From assembly GCA_026874595.1 (NCBI GenBank), contig CM049306.1, positions 36,904,019 through 36,968,018 of the forward strand: a stretch of DNA of 64,000 bases, read 5' to 3'. The notes under the pieces are model-generated. The model had not been told where the DNA came from, did not search any database, and was given only the letters and a program-made list of their open reading frames with translations. The translations under genes and the position numbers were made by a program. Below are positions 1 to 12,066 of this stretch, in pieces (the first letter of the stretch is position 1; each line of letters opens with the position of its first letter). Source of the DNA: Sipunculus nudus. Lineage: Eukaryota; Annelida; Sipuncula; Golfingiida; Sipunculidae.

Positions 1-548
1 CGTCAGAAATTACCGTTCGAATCTTCGTCGATTAGAACCTCAGGAAGGTGTTTCTTTTTACTCAGGTAAATCAAGTAAGCATATCTATCTGTTCATGTGT
101 TCTTTTTATCGCAAAGTATGCTTTTTCGTGTTTATTTCCCTCTTTCTCTCTCTTGCGCTACTTTTGTGCTATATCTGTTTTAAAACAGGCACTCAGGCAA
201 TAATACGAATCCTTTCCGTTTGTACATACTTTAGAGATACCAGAAATGGTTACTTATCGGGAAGCGTGCATAGCGTCATTTTATTTGGTTAAGATGTGCT
301 TAAATTTAGCCGAAGCTCGCATGACTTAAATATATGAACTACTGAAGACATATGATGCTTTAATCGCAAAAAACTTTAATATCATCCCTGAAAGAAGAGA
401 AGCATCAGATGAAGTAAATTTATTTTTAAAAGCTGCGCCATTTGGCCTTTATCTATTTTCTTCCTCAGTGAACGATGTAACGGCACTAAAACAGTACGCT
501 GGTCGCAGTTCTTATAATGGTGTTAGGGCCGACCGTAAAAATCTCTCC

Positions 549-621
549 GCCTCGGCTGAGTTTCAAACTCATGATCTCCCTGCTTTCTGCCCGGTGCTGT
601 ATCCCTGAGCTACAGAAACCG
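549..621 (-). repeat. tRNA-derived SINE head or tRNA pseudogene
   Basis: On the minus strand an A-box-like TGTAGCTCAGGGAT (601-614) is followed at tRNA-like distance by a B-box-like GAGTTTGAAACTC (558-570), so an internal RNA polymerase III promoter is recognisable. The T arm can pair, but the D and anticodon stems do not fold cleanly, so this is not a functional tRNA. A tRNA-derived SINE or an old tRNA pseudogene is the best reading. Nothing else is supported between 1 and 548. Confidence 0.45.
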
Positions 622-1271
622 GTCATCCGTAGCTATATTCTTTAAATTCTTTTTTTTCCAGAGCAGACCGACGGACCGTATTTCAATGATTGTATTATTA
701 CATGTGAAACCAAGATATATAGCACTATTAATGTCGCTATGGTAATGTTGTTTGTCCACGCGAACGTCATGATTCTAGTCGGGAGAGAGCCTCTTCATTT
801 CCGAGCTAATTTTCCATTTCTAACACCAATCTGTTGAATTTTAACACAGGGAGTATGGAAAATGACCGAAGAAAGCGTGTTAGATAGCATTATTAAATTG
901 ATATCTTACATGATAAAACTATACAGAGAAACGGAAATGGAAACGGAAAAAAGTAAAAATTCAAATTTATTATCAGTTCAGGTACACACATTATTACTAA
1001 AAAGCAATTCATAAGTTTGGGTCAGATGTTGAGCACATATATATATATCATATATATCACATATAGATAGCCATAGCGACATGCTGACATGATAAACATA
1101 TTGAGAATAAAAACTGAATTTTTATGAACCAACCTTTTTTTTTTACTTTACACTTGTACAATAATCTTCGAATAAGAGCAAACGTGAACAAATTTAATAC
1201 TCCATTCCCATGAAGGAAGTACATTTCCGTGAATCATATGTCTGAAATTTTACCCAATATCTACACGTATC
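622..1271. other. AT-rich intergenic DNA, nothing recognised
   Basis: No supported gene. A first exon with a signal peptide for the downstream lectin was looked for here and not found. A short TA-rich tract is at about 1038-1065. Confidence 0.5.
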
Positions 1272-1292
1272 TAGCTTATCCATTCTGCCCAA

Positions 1293-2809
1293 GTGGATAT
1301 GGCAATATGTTTACCTCACAAACCCTCCCTCTCTAATGGAAAAGAAATGCCTTCATGTTACGGGATCATTTTCAATGGCGAGAATTGGGACTCTTCCCGC
1401 GCACGTTGCCAGGCAACAGGGAGTGGCCTTCTGAGTATCGAGATACCGGCAGAGCAACGTCACATACAAAAAATGATATCCCTGTTCCGACACAACGGTA
1501 ATTCAATAACTACTTCAGATATTTAGAAAGCAACAAGAGGCCACATCATGATCCAAGTTCGATGTGAGGTACGAAAGCTCAGGGAATATATGTATGCAAA
1601 CCAAGTTGTCACAAACTCGACGGTGGCATCTCAGGCAGCTCTGCCAACCATTCACTAGAACTATTAAGACTCTCGCCATTTCCTGTCGCGTCTAGAAAAG
1701 GATATTTAAAATGTATCATGGTGGTACAGATAACCTCCTAAATACAAACGATTGTTTCTTGAGTGAACTTTATTCTAAAGTAGCTATTATACAAAGTATA
1801 ATGCTTGAGGTATAATTATATATTAACGCTGTTGCCTTGTTTATTTGTAAAACCGTTGACTGGCCAGCTTCGCCTGTGCTAGAAAACAGCAAAAACTCGG
1901 TGACCAGTCTTTCACTTACGTAGTTCATAAGCGTATTACTCAATGTTGTCAAACACTTTATGTACTGTAACTTTAACATCGGGCCAATTTCAAGAACTCC
2001 GAGCGAGACACTAGACAATATCTTAAGCGTCGAATGTGGGCTTGGGTGGGGGTTTGTGGGGGGGGGGGGGGAGGGGTTACAACCAACCTGATAGACGCGC
2101 ATCCACCTTGCAATTGAAGAGTTTCATGACCCCAACTTCTAACGACCACCATTATTTTCATAAAAAAGCAAACACTTTGCTCGAAATTATTAATTTTTCA
2201 TACCCAAAATGAAACCTGTTTACACTCAGTGGGTTGAGCAATGTATTGAAAAAAATTTTTTTATTGTCTGTTCTACAGTCGGGCGCCCCTTGAAATTAGT
2301 TAATCTTTCCAGATCTCACAGGTTAGATCCAGAAAGTAAGCTTCAATGGAATGTCGAGGCACAGGCCTAATTTACTGATTCATGTATTACAAATGTTAGC
2401 CATGAATCAAATGAGAAAAAATAGTGATGACGATCATCAAAATATGACTGTGCTTAATCATGATTGTTTTTCACGCTTTCTTTCTATATATAATAACTTT
2501 AGTTATTTATATATAATAACAATTGAAATAATTTAATTAATGAAAGGAAACGACCATGGGTACTGGACTTCCGGATCACGTGCTACTTCAGATGGGAAGT
2601 GGATTTGGACGGCAACAGGTCGTCCTGTAACGTACACGAATTGGGGCCGAGGTCAACCGAGCAAAATGATGGGTGAAAACTACATAGCTCTCTGGCGAGT
2701 TACCAAATTCCGTTGGAATGATAGGGGCAACAATCTTATCACGCCCCTGAGAGCGATATGTGAAATAAGCAGAATTGAAAAAACGTCTCCATCTGATTGC
2801 AAGCTGTAA
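1293..2809 (+). CDS. C-type lectin-domain protein, two exons seen, 5' exon missing
   Basis: Exon a runs to 1497 and ends at a GT donor (1498). Exon b is 2547-2809 after an AAG acceptor. The phase-1 join restores a Gly codon and gives a continuous CTLD reading across the junction (HNGNDHGYWTSGS). Exon a holds the first half of the fold: SCYG, the NWDSSRARC helix with its conserved Cys, and LLSIE. Exon b holds the YWTSGS strand, TYTNWGRGQPS, WND and the terminal AICE. QPS replaces the usual EPN or QPD sugar-specificity triplet. The inner disulfide pair (normally ENC and the Cys after WND) is missing. The open frame reaches upstream to a stop at 1272, and an acceptor just before 1293 is likely, so position 1293 is a domain boundary and not a true start. 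The acceptor of exon b has a poor pyrimidine tract. CTLD proteins usually bind sugars outside the cell; the lost cysteines make function here doubtful. Confidence 0.7.
1498..2546 (+). other. Intron of the CTLD gene
   Basis: A 1049-bp phase-1 intron bounded by GTAATT and an AAG acceptor. It holds a G homopolymer at about 2059-2071. Open frames inside it, on either strand, show no protein-like pattern. Confidence 0.5.
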
Positions 2810-2974
2810 ATTATGTTGTTCTGTTATTCGCGTTAAGCCTAAGTCATGTGAGGAAAGTAATTTAGTGATTCATGTACATTTTGTGGTCGTGGATGCTTTA
2901 ATACTTCTATGGACATGATCTCCGCTAACGCATAGCTGAATCCTAAATACACGTGCTTAAAAGTTTGAAACATT

Positions 2975-2980
2975 AATAAA
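2975..2980 (+). terminator. Polyadenylation signal AATAAA
   Basis: A canonical AATAAA lies 166 bases after the stop of the CTLD gene, a reasonable 3' UTR length. There is no other support for transcript end. Confidence 0.4.
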
Positions 2981-2989
2981 ATTGATGAT

Positions 2990-4780
2990 ATAAAACATGA
3001 AGATCCAAAGAAGCTTGTCTACACAGAGAGTGCTGTAGCTAGGCGGTAAAGGATTACTCAAAAGAAAAAGTATTTGCATTCCAAGAATGACGCTACTGAA
3101 TCAAAAACATTATTGATAAAGATAAAGGGAATTCCCAGTGACTAGTGATGTAGTTGTCGTCTAGTTACGTTTTAATATACCAGTATTTTAGAATATTCAA
3201 ATATGAATCTAAAAGGACAAAAGAAATTCAAACTTGGCTATTGAACCTAACCGAAAATAATACTCAATTTCAACTCTTTCAACTAATTTTTTTTAAGTAA
3301 TAAAAATAAGTTTTATTGAAGGAAAAATCTAGCGCTGATTATTTAACATTCATCGAGGGGTTTGGTGGTGTTCAATTAAGCGTTTATGTCGTCAGTGAAA
3401 GACTACGCATATGGATTAGAGTGTGGGAATAATAGAAGCTTGATATCTTTGTTAGGACTTTTGTGGCGGTGTCCTCTTCTTAAGGTGATAATGAAGCATG
3501 GGGATGATTTCTTTATGTCTGTTCTGACACAAGAACCCAAAAATAAGATGTTATGTTTCCAGTTTATGTTAACTTTAAACCAGGTTTAGATATAAAGTAT
3601 TCTATAGTAAACTCAGAAAAATACGCAAAATCTTTAAATCTAGTTATTTTTTATATTAAAATTTAAAAGTAAAAAAATCATTTTCATACTTTGACCATCC
3701 CCTCCTACTAAAACCTGGATTGCTATATGACCCCGTCTCCCCTGTATGGACGCCCTGCCTTGCACTGATTTTACAAATACCAGGGGGCATTAAAAAAGAC
3801 ATCACAACACGTTCATGACGAGTACAAGCCTTTATACTCTTAAAACTGAGAAATTTTATCTGAATTACGGTTTTGAGCTGGATATAACATTATCACCAAC
3901 CAGCAAGTCTACATAGTAGTATCAAACATATATTAAATCACTCATGGATACAGTCTTTGTATACAATCTAAAATCTTACAATTTGATAGCAGTGTGCAGA
4001 GTAGACTTTAATTAACATACCTATGGAAGAGAAAACCAGTTTATTGGGATAACGGATTCTTTTATCTATAATATTATTCTTTATCATCGTATATAAACAT
4101 AGGTTTTTTTTTAATAAATACAACGGGGAAAAGAACAAACGTATTGTCATTTAAAACCACGGTACATTTGAACAAAATAAACATGCATGACGTAAACCTT
4201 ATATATATGGAAATTGTTTATTTGACATTTAACAATAAAGAGTGTTAAATTGGTGTTCTTTCTGTTTTTTTATACTTCATAGGATTAGTGTGACTATACA
4301 TTGTCTTTTACATTAAATTCTCAAAGACAAAACGAAAAGCCTTTGTTGTGTTCTTTTAACAAAAATGGCATCTTATACACTGTGCACAATAAAAAACAAA
4401 TGTAAAAAGTGAACTATCCGATGAGGCTAAATCACAAAGATTATAGGATGGATATAACACACAACTAATAAGATACAATAACATCTGGTCTTTTCGAAAA
4501 TGTGTCTAAATTGACCCCACCTGTCCTTATCAATCTCTTATCAGAATACGCAGCTTGTACAGAAAAAAAAGAAGTTTGGAAACCTTAGTCAAAAAGACTA
4601 ATGCTTTTATATTTTGGATATCTTGCCGAATAAAATATTGGTTAGCCTTCCCATGTTTTATCTGATGATAATATCATGAGTGTTTATGATATGGTTTGCC
4701 GGATGATCGCAAAAACTAAGAGGACAAAACCAAGTATTTTTATAGAAATATAATTTTCTGGTAATTTTCAATGTTATTAT
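2990..4780. other. Intergenic, nothing recognised
   Basis: AT-rich DNA with short random open frames on both strands. No domain, splice pair or long repeat was recognised. Confidence 0.5.
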
Positions 4781-4789
4781 GATATTCAA

Positions 4790-5445
4790 AACTTCACACG
4801 GCACTCGATAGGCTATTCGATGACGTGGATGAACGTGACTTGCTTCTGCCGTGGTGCACTCTACAGGCAGAACTGGTAAGGTAAATGGCATTACTTTCTG
4901 GCATAGAAGGTCTTGAGGCACCAAACTTGATCCGGTTTCAAAAACGGTTTCAAAATGCACTGAATATAGATGCCATAATGTATAATAACTATCGTATACT
5001 GCCCCAGACAGCCACCATATTATACACTGGTAACTTCAGACAAAAAGTATTATTTAAAGAAGTATGAAACCATTGTTTAAGATTTGCTGATGGTTTGCCA
5101 TGCACACTTGGATATTATTTCAAATCTTAAAGTGAATGGCACTCTATGTAAGATAACTTTAATGTTACTTTGCCCGTCATACAACTGATGTACACACAAA
5201 AACGATCTATGTATACGTTTTAGATTAATTGCCACTATACCATGCCAACTCAAACCCTTTCTACTAATTCAGCTATCATGCCTGACGTCTTCAACTTCGA
5301 AGTTGAGAACCAGAATCTTTGCCGATGGTATAGTCAATATGAAGCTGCTCCTCTTTTCCTTCACTATACTCAACATATCTGCAGCTTGAATCAGACAGAG
5401 ACCTCGTGCAGCTTGCCAGTGGTCACCGCCGGTCATCAGAAACTT
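4790..5445 (-). pseudogene. Broken C-type lectin-domain gene (relic 2)
   Basis: The minus strand from 5436 downward reads as the first half of a CTLD: GGDHWQAARGLC, then AADMLSIVKE, then EEQLHIDYTI. A one-base frame change in the A run near 5359 separates the second and third pieces, so the exon is broken. Further along the minus strand, about 4945 to 4790, a frame reads GSSLVPQD, then an EC, then HRIAYRVPCEVL. This resembles the end of a CTLD exon with the terminal Cys-Glu, but the WND motif is gone (SHVHP in its place). The EEQLH stretch is nearly the same as that of the relic at 9200, so the two are paralogous. The first exon is fairly certain; the second is weaker. Confidence 0.5.
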
Positions 5446-5539
5446 TTAACTAGTCGGAGAGACATGGCCAGAAGCAGTGTAGGCATGCGAGTGAAGCATG
5501 TGTCCAAATGTTTCCAGGCACTCTGAATATATGTCATCT

Positions 5540-8500
5540 TTTGTTATATATATACATTTGTTTGTCTTTCCAATGACAAGATTCATGTTTCCTGAAACAA
5601 GGTATTCCGTCCTTTGAAAAAAACACGCATTTACATTTGATCAAGAACAGTCACGTACATTTATATTCTACCATTGCTGTGGTCTGTATATATCCGCAAC
5701 CGAAAAAACGTGAAAATAATAACCAGGGTATATAACTCAAAACAGATTGTTTTGGCCGCAAGCATGATTATTAAAGTTTCGGTTATATCCCAGTGAATTA
5801 CCATGCTTGACGTGAGTTGTGCAAGGATTTCGGGACACATGGCACCGCAGCCAAGCGTACCATTATTAACAAATGCAAATAATTATCACAGTAATTCAGA
5901 AGGTATTATCTCAGAGGTTTATATCTGGCTTGTTCCATATGACAAGCATCCAGAAAATGAAATTTCTATCAGCTGGTTTATTGTAACGCATCGTAAGACT
6001 AAGTTTTGGCTAATGCACATCTAGCCGAAACTAGGTCTGGCGCTGTATAACTATCAGATTGGCAAACATTAAATCCACAGAAACAACTAGAATGATTCGT
6101 CAGGAAGAAAAGGTAGAACAAGGTAGTCACTTCCTGTGTAGAGTAGAGAGTCTACATCTGTAATTCTTCCACTTCCGACAAGAATAGTACACAGGTAGGG
6201 CCCTTGAATAAATGGATGGCCCTGCATGTGTTTCTCTTATTACACTTAGAGAGACAGGACAACTGGACTGACAGTTGGCTTTTGTACCCAAGGTCAGTTG
6301 TAGTTGACTGAGTCGCTAAGCCATGTGTCTGTGCATATATCGTGTAGTTCCTGCCTGATACGAAGGAAAAGAGGTGGTTTTCGTTTCAAGAACACCATAT
6401 ATCTTCATTGATCAGTGGATAAATTATGATTACTTTTTGCGATACGAGAAACATCATTAACTCCTATATATGTAAGCTGCATCAGTCTTTTTTTCTGGAT
6501 ATGCATATAACCATTTGAACTGTACATTTGAAATGCTAATGGTCCCTATGGTTAAGAATATTTTGTTAAGCACTTTTAAAAGTATCACGTGTCTCATAAG
6601 CTTCACGTACCTAACGCGAAATCGAATTTCTAGTGATTCCCTGACCGTAAACGAAAATGTCTCTTCAGATGTACATACTATTGCACTTGGTAAAAATTCA
6701 GGTGGTATCGGATTTGTTCATGCATCAGAGGTATTGGTGAAGATTTAACATGAACAATTCCGTAAGAAAATGGTACTGAAATAGGAGTAGGACCAGCAAA
6801 AAGGCATCACCGGTTCGAATAACTATATGATGATAGTTAATTTCATGGGGTAATTTGGAATATCCAATTTACAGCAAAACATTGCGTTTTCATATGTTTG
6901 AAGCAGAACAATATTGAGGGATCATTTAGGAAAACACAAATGTAAATTTTCAGAAAGAAATCCTGAACACTCGTAAAGTTTGTTTCAGTGTAGCACTTCC
7001 CGAACCCTTACCCAAACTGAGTAGAAAAATAGCCAATAGTCTATGTCTATGGCTATGTCTCTATGAACTGCTGAATATGATCCATTTCAGCTGTTCAATT
7101 AATTGACCAACGTACAATAGTAAGGGAATAAGTAGGAATATGCGAATATTCTTTAAAAAAGTTAAAATCATTTCCATAGAGGGATTTAATCACTTGTTCG
7201 TTTTAAACGTTTTATAATGCGGCCTACAAGCTATATAGATTTATTATGTGAAGCTATCTTTAATATTTTATAACAGTCTTCACCTGTGAAAAAATAAATG
7301 ATCAAAAGCAGTGATATTTCCATTTCCATGACTAATTAGATTCAGCAACACTGGATTCATACAATCTGAGATGTTTTTGCTAGGAACTGTCTGTCAATGA
7401 TAAAACCTTCTTATGTGAATGTAATACCTTAGATACATTTTATTTATTGATTTGTTCGTACTGTGTTCTTTCCAATCCTGCCTCATCTTTCAGAAAAGAT
7501 AAGAGCCGAAAAAAAGGAGGGATACTTTCGTCTATTTGTAAAACAATCACATGATATATTCTGATATTTGCCAGATACAGAAAGAGTTCAAATAAGAGAT
7601 CTATCGTCGTTCAGGTTCGATGCTAAACATGTATTGTGTTTGAGACTTTTGTCGCCCTATTTCACGTCGCTGATATTATGTTCGGTTGCATCCAAAACAC
7701 GTCGCCAAAAGGTGGGTTCGAGCTCTTGATTTTTATTCATCTCCATAACTTGTTTAACTGCTATATAGAGGGTGTATGTTGGAGAAAGTGCTCGTTAAAC
7801 CTATGTAAAGTCTTTCACCAATAACTGGACCCATGATAATATCTATGATACCGGCCTGCCTATGACGGACTTCATTAATTAAAATACTACATAATGTACA
7901 GAAGCAAGACTTTGGTGTAAGGGCATATATTGCTGTCCTTTTCTTAAGATACAGACTTCCGCAAAGCTCTTTACATTTATAGGTATTTATTATAACAATA
8001 ACAGTCATGGGTGAATGTTTCCTTCAAGAGTCGTTAAAACGGAGGCCGATCTTATTTATGTAGTGTTAATACTGAGATAGTGCCACGCTTTATGTGTGAT
8101 TGAAATTACCTACAACATTTATGACGCTGTAACACATACATGTAATTAGACGTGTATTCTCGGACGGGAAAGTTGTGATTTTTCAAAGATTTGTTCTTTC
8201 CATAAAGACAATAATAAATCAATCATAAAAATATATATCTATTAAAGAAATGGACAAAAGGTAAAACTTAAAGTTATTTTTAAGTCTCTATAGTAAATAG
8301 CCGTGCGTCTGAAGATGTTTACGGGTAAATAAAACTTTGGCTTGGCAAGTAAGTAAATTTATAAAGCTTTGTTTGGATATATTACTGTGTAAACAAGGTA
8401 ATATCAACTAAAGCTAGTTTAGCATGTCAATAATTCATGTAAAGCTAGTGTTAAGAAAATAATCAGGTCATTAATTTTTTTTTTATAAAATCATGGCAAA

Positions 8501-9190
8501 TCAATTCATGTTTCAGAATAAACAGATGCCATATAAAAAATCAAACCAAGATGTTTACCTCACCTTTAAATAAGAAAATCATTTGTTATTTGCGCATTTT
8601 TTAAACATTGTTTACATTTTTTTGTGATAAGCTGTTATATAATAAATTTGCAATCTGCAAATTGAAACCCTTAAATTATCCCTAAAATAATTATACATGG
8701 TGTAGGAGAGATAGAAAATAAATCAATCGCCATGATTATGATTTCTTATTGTTCATTTAAATGGCCAGAAAACGTTCACATAACATTCATGTTGCACCCT
8801 TGGACTCAGAATAAAAAATGTTTTTGACAATGTTAAAAATCAGAAGCTTAGTTATTAATTAAATTAAGCAGCGAATCTTTACACCAAGCAGCGGAAATTA
8901 CTCGCTCATGTAGACGTCGACAATCAAACAGATGAAGCATGATTTGCTGTTACAATATTACAAAACTCAGGTTCAGTTTTCGGATACATCCGTTAGAATT
9001 ACGTGTATTACAATCTTTCTGATAGAATGTCTGGAATTTATATTTACGAGTATCCATTGATAAATTATTACTATTTATGTTCGGATTCAATGTGATAACC
9101 GTGTGTCATAAATTAACATCATACACAAGTGAACGAACAATACATGATGAAATAAAATGCTGCATCTTTCAATGATTTTCATTTTTGACA
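5540..9190. other. Intergenic, AT-rich, nothing recognised
   Basis: No supported exon in 3.6 kb. Open frames are short and have no family pattern. Small local repeats such as 'ctatgtctatggctatgtct' at about 7041-7060 are present. Confidence 0.5.
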
Positions 9191-9199
9191 GGTAAAAAG

Positions 9200-9592
9200 C
9201 AATTCTACTAATCATGGAGACTCAAGAGGAACAGCTTCATATTGAAAATACCATACGAAATCAATCACATTTGCATCACCAAGTACGTTCACCTATAAGT
9301 AGTTTTCTGCTTGAATGGTCTTGTAGGGAATAATCTTTGAATTATCCCGTTATAAAAAAATATATATAAATATATATATTAGCGTTTTAAAATATAAAAG
9401 ACAGATTTATGCCAATATTTGTGATCCTGACATGGTAAAGGACAGATAGAATTCTAAAAATAATATAATTATAATACAAAATGTTCAATTCTAATATCAC
9501 TTTTAAAATTATTCTTTTGTGCATGGCTTTATATAGGTATGGTTCAAAATGGCTTTTATTGATTTTAAATGCAGATTTATTACAAAATGGAC

Positions 9593-9656
<64 letters not shown>

Positions 9657-9905
9657 TGATTTGTTCAATTACAATCAAAGGTGGAGTATGCGGATATAAT
9701 TGGTCCTCGGGCTCTGACGTTGATGTAGAAGGGACGTAAATCTGGAAGGCGACCGGTGCTCCTTTAACCTACATGTGTGGCGGATGAGTGAACCGAATGA
9801 TGGATTAGTCGAAAACTGTCACACTAGGATTCAGGTGGATATACGGTAGTTGTAATAGTCCTTCCCTTATATCTACGCCATCTGCAAGGCGAATTCAGTA
9901 TTTTA
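9200..9905 (+). pseudogene. Broken C-type lectin-domain gene with EPN motif (relic 3)
   Basis: Exon a (about 9200-9282) follows a good acceptor tract (tttcatttttgacag, with a second AG at 9198-9199) and reads LLIMETQEEQLHIENTI, the middle of a CTLD, up to a possible GTACGT donor. Exon b (about 9680-9905) reads WSSGSDVDVEG, IWKATGAPLTY, then in a shifted frame SEPND, ENC, and near its end a YIYAIC-like close. It has an in-frame TAA where a Lys is expected (GT*IW), at least one frameshift near 9775-9780, and a TAG at about 9847. The EPN triplet is typical of mannose-type calcium-dependent binding, so the ancestor was probably a canonical lectin. The intron has been invaded by a long (AT)n tract. 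Confidence 0.6.
9595..9653. repeat. (AT)n microsatellite
   Basis: An uninterrupted alternating AT tract of about 59 bases inside the intron of CTLD relic 3. Long open frames across it on both strands encode only Tyr-Ile repeats and are artefacts. Confidence 0.95.
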
Positions 9906-10978
9906 GTTTTTTTGTACTATGTGTTATTCTTAAAACAAAAAATAAATCTTCACAAATGACCCTTAGTGAATGAACTTTGAAATATCCTTTCCACTAATTG
10001 ATAAATATTATGTAATTTATATTTTTGTATGTAATCATTCCACACTTTTTAATTTACACGAACTATATACGACTCTGTTGTAAAAACAGGTTGTGCTGCG
10101 ATATGCATAATACTTTACAGATTGAAATGAGTGTAAAATCTATATAAAGAATATCAATGCCCTGACATGAAAGAAAATGCGTTTGGATATTAAAAGTTTT
10201 CTAAACACTGAATAGTAATATTGATAGTACATTGAAAAATATTGCTCTAATGTCCCACTTCCCATGTTTCACAATGTTTTCAATTTACTGTGATGCAGGT
10301 ACCACAACTTGTAAAATAAGTACGCATACTAGGCTTTAATTTTCAGGAATTCAGTTCCATTCATTGTAAATTTTTAAAATATGTTTTAAGTATGATAATT
10401 TAGCGATGACCACATATGTTGGTGCTCTAACATGGTTTGTAGCACAGAATATGGAATGACGTTAGCAAGCATCACTTATACATAGTTGAGGATATCCTGG
10501 TGTAATTAATGTTTAAGCGGCACATTATTTGGTGGTTTCAACATTGAAGGGTCCTTAACAACTAGCGTCAATTAGGTGTTTGTTAATCCACACCTGAAGT
10601 TCCCGCTTAAAGAAACCGCGGGCGGGGAAAGGGTACAGAAATTGCGTCAGTCGCCGGTTTCATATCCAACTGTAAACACAATAGATCGTCCGAAGGTGTA
10701 CGGTTCACTTGTATACATGCAAGTAATAAATTTGTGATTTTGCCCAACCAACCAGATCCCTACTTTTTTGTCGAGGGATTATTGTTTTAATTATGAGGAA
10801 CCTGCTTTAATTTATTATTTGTGGAACATGTATAACCTCTATTCTTCTTCTTTTTTTTATTTAATATACACACGCACACACACTTTTGCACAAGTCTGGG
10901 AAATATCGCCGACGATTTTAGAATAAAATGTTTTCTGTAATTGTTTGTCTTGATGTTGTTCGCCCAAACATTGTTTTG
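9906..10978. other. Intergenic, nothing recognised
   Basis: AT-rich DNA with no supported feature, lying between CTLD relic 3 and the left arm of the large inverted repeat. A short GC-rich patch (ccgcgggcgggg) is near 10617. Confidence 0.5.
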
Positions 10979-12066
10979 ATATACTAGTCCATGGGCCAGG
11001 TGGCCTATTTTTGAATTTTGCTATCTGAAAGGTGGCAAATTTTATCATAACTTTTTGGAAAGCTTATTACCTCTACTTTACATTTCTGTATGATAGCAGT
11101 GACAAATGAGTAGCTTATTGTCTATTACAGGCCTCTAAACTCGGAAAATGAAAACGTCATTTTATCAAAAATGTTGACAAAGGAAATGGGGTCAGGGAAA
11201 CAAAAATGACAACAGATTAGCTTTCACTAGTCTTATCTTCACACTTGATGCGGCAAATGAAAGCACGAAAGGCAATTATTTCATCTAAGGTCAAAACAGG
11301 CTCACATAAAATATATTAAGGATATATGACGTCAAAATACCATGTCACCAATTTGATTTGAAAAGTTTTACTTCTATTGCAGACACCAATAGTTCCTTAG
11401 TTGCGGAGGTTCCGTGTGAATGAATTGTCCCTGATATTAATTCTCACATTTTTTTACCAGACCATTAGACGTAACAAAAAAGGTGGTGGTAGACTTCTGG
11501 TAAATCGGCAATAAATCGAAAAATGACGTCATAAGCCATGCCCATGGCTGCTTAAAAAGAAGGCATTTAGGGGTAGAGGAAGCATAAACTGCTATATCTT
11601 GAGATCTACTGATAGAAAATAATGTATTACCACTTAAAGTGTTTGTATTTAAGTTTTCTATAAACTGAAATGATCAATATGCAACATAGGTCGAAAATCA
11701 TGCCATCAAAGGTCAAAAAGCCACGAAAATGAGGCTAAAATAAAAATTTTATATCTTAAAAGTTCCGAGAGTTATCCAAATGCTTGTATCTGCAGAACAA
11801 ATCATGAAATCATCCTAGAAGATTAAGACATTTATTTGCAATATAGTGTGTTTAACTGTCACTATGCAAAATATATTAATTACTAAATAAGGCAAATTAA
11901 CCGATTCAAGTCTTTCCTGTTCCTTAATCTTCAAAATATTGTAGTCTGTGTGATGATATTACCTTTAACAATTAAAAAGTATGTTACCTACGATATAAAT
12001 CTTTTATTCTGTTTGCACATGTATTTAACACATGTTGCTTTAAAAGTGGACCAATAAAGGTCAGAA
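10979..12066 (+). repeat. Left arm of a large inverted repeat
   Basis: This arm is the diverged reverse complement of 14641-15695. Matching landmarks in order include 'tagtccatgggccag', 'gtagcttattgtctattaca', 'gacaacagattagctttcac', 'gcggaggttccgtgtg', 'catggctgcttaaaaagaag' and 'gcttgtatctgcagaacaaa'. The left arm has about 45 extra bases near 11355-11400 relative to the right. No coding pattern was recognised. It could be two insertions of one repeat family in opposite orientation, or the arms of a foldback-type element. Confidence 0.9.

Noticed and set aside
95-292. 65-codon frame with a hydrophobic start, a candidate signal exon for the lectin
   Set aside because: No donor in fitting phase and no junction with the CTLD could be supported.
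4783-4875. Plus-strand exon-like frame ending at a GTAAGG donor
   Set aside because: A stop directly precedes it and no AG acceptor lies between; the minus strand of the same bases reads better as a CTLD end.
5242-5526. 94-codon plus-strand frame
   Set aside because: It is antisense to the lectin relic on the minus strand, whose motifs explain the base composition.
9387-9699. Open frames on both strands across the (AT)n tract
   Set aside because: They exist because alternating AT has no stop codon in these frames; the products are Tyr-Ile repeats.
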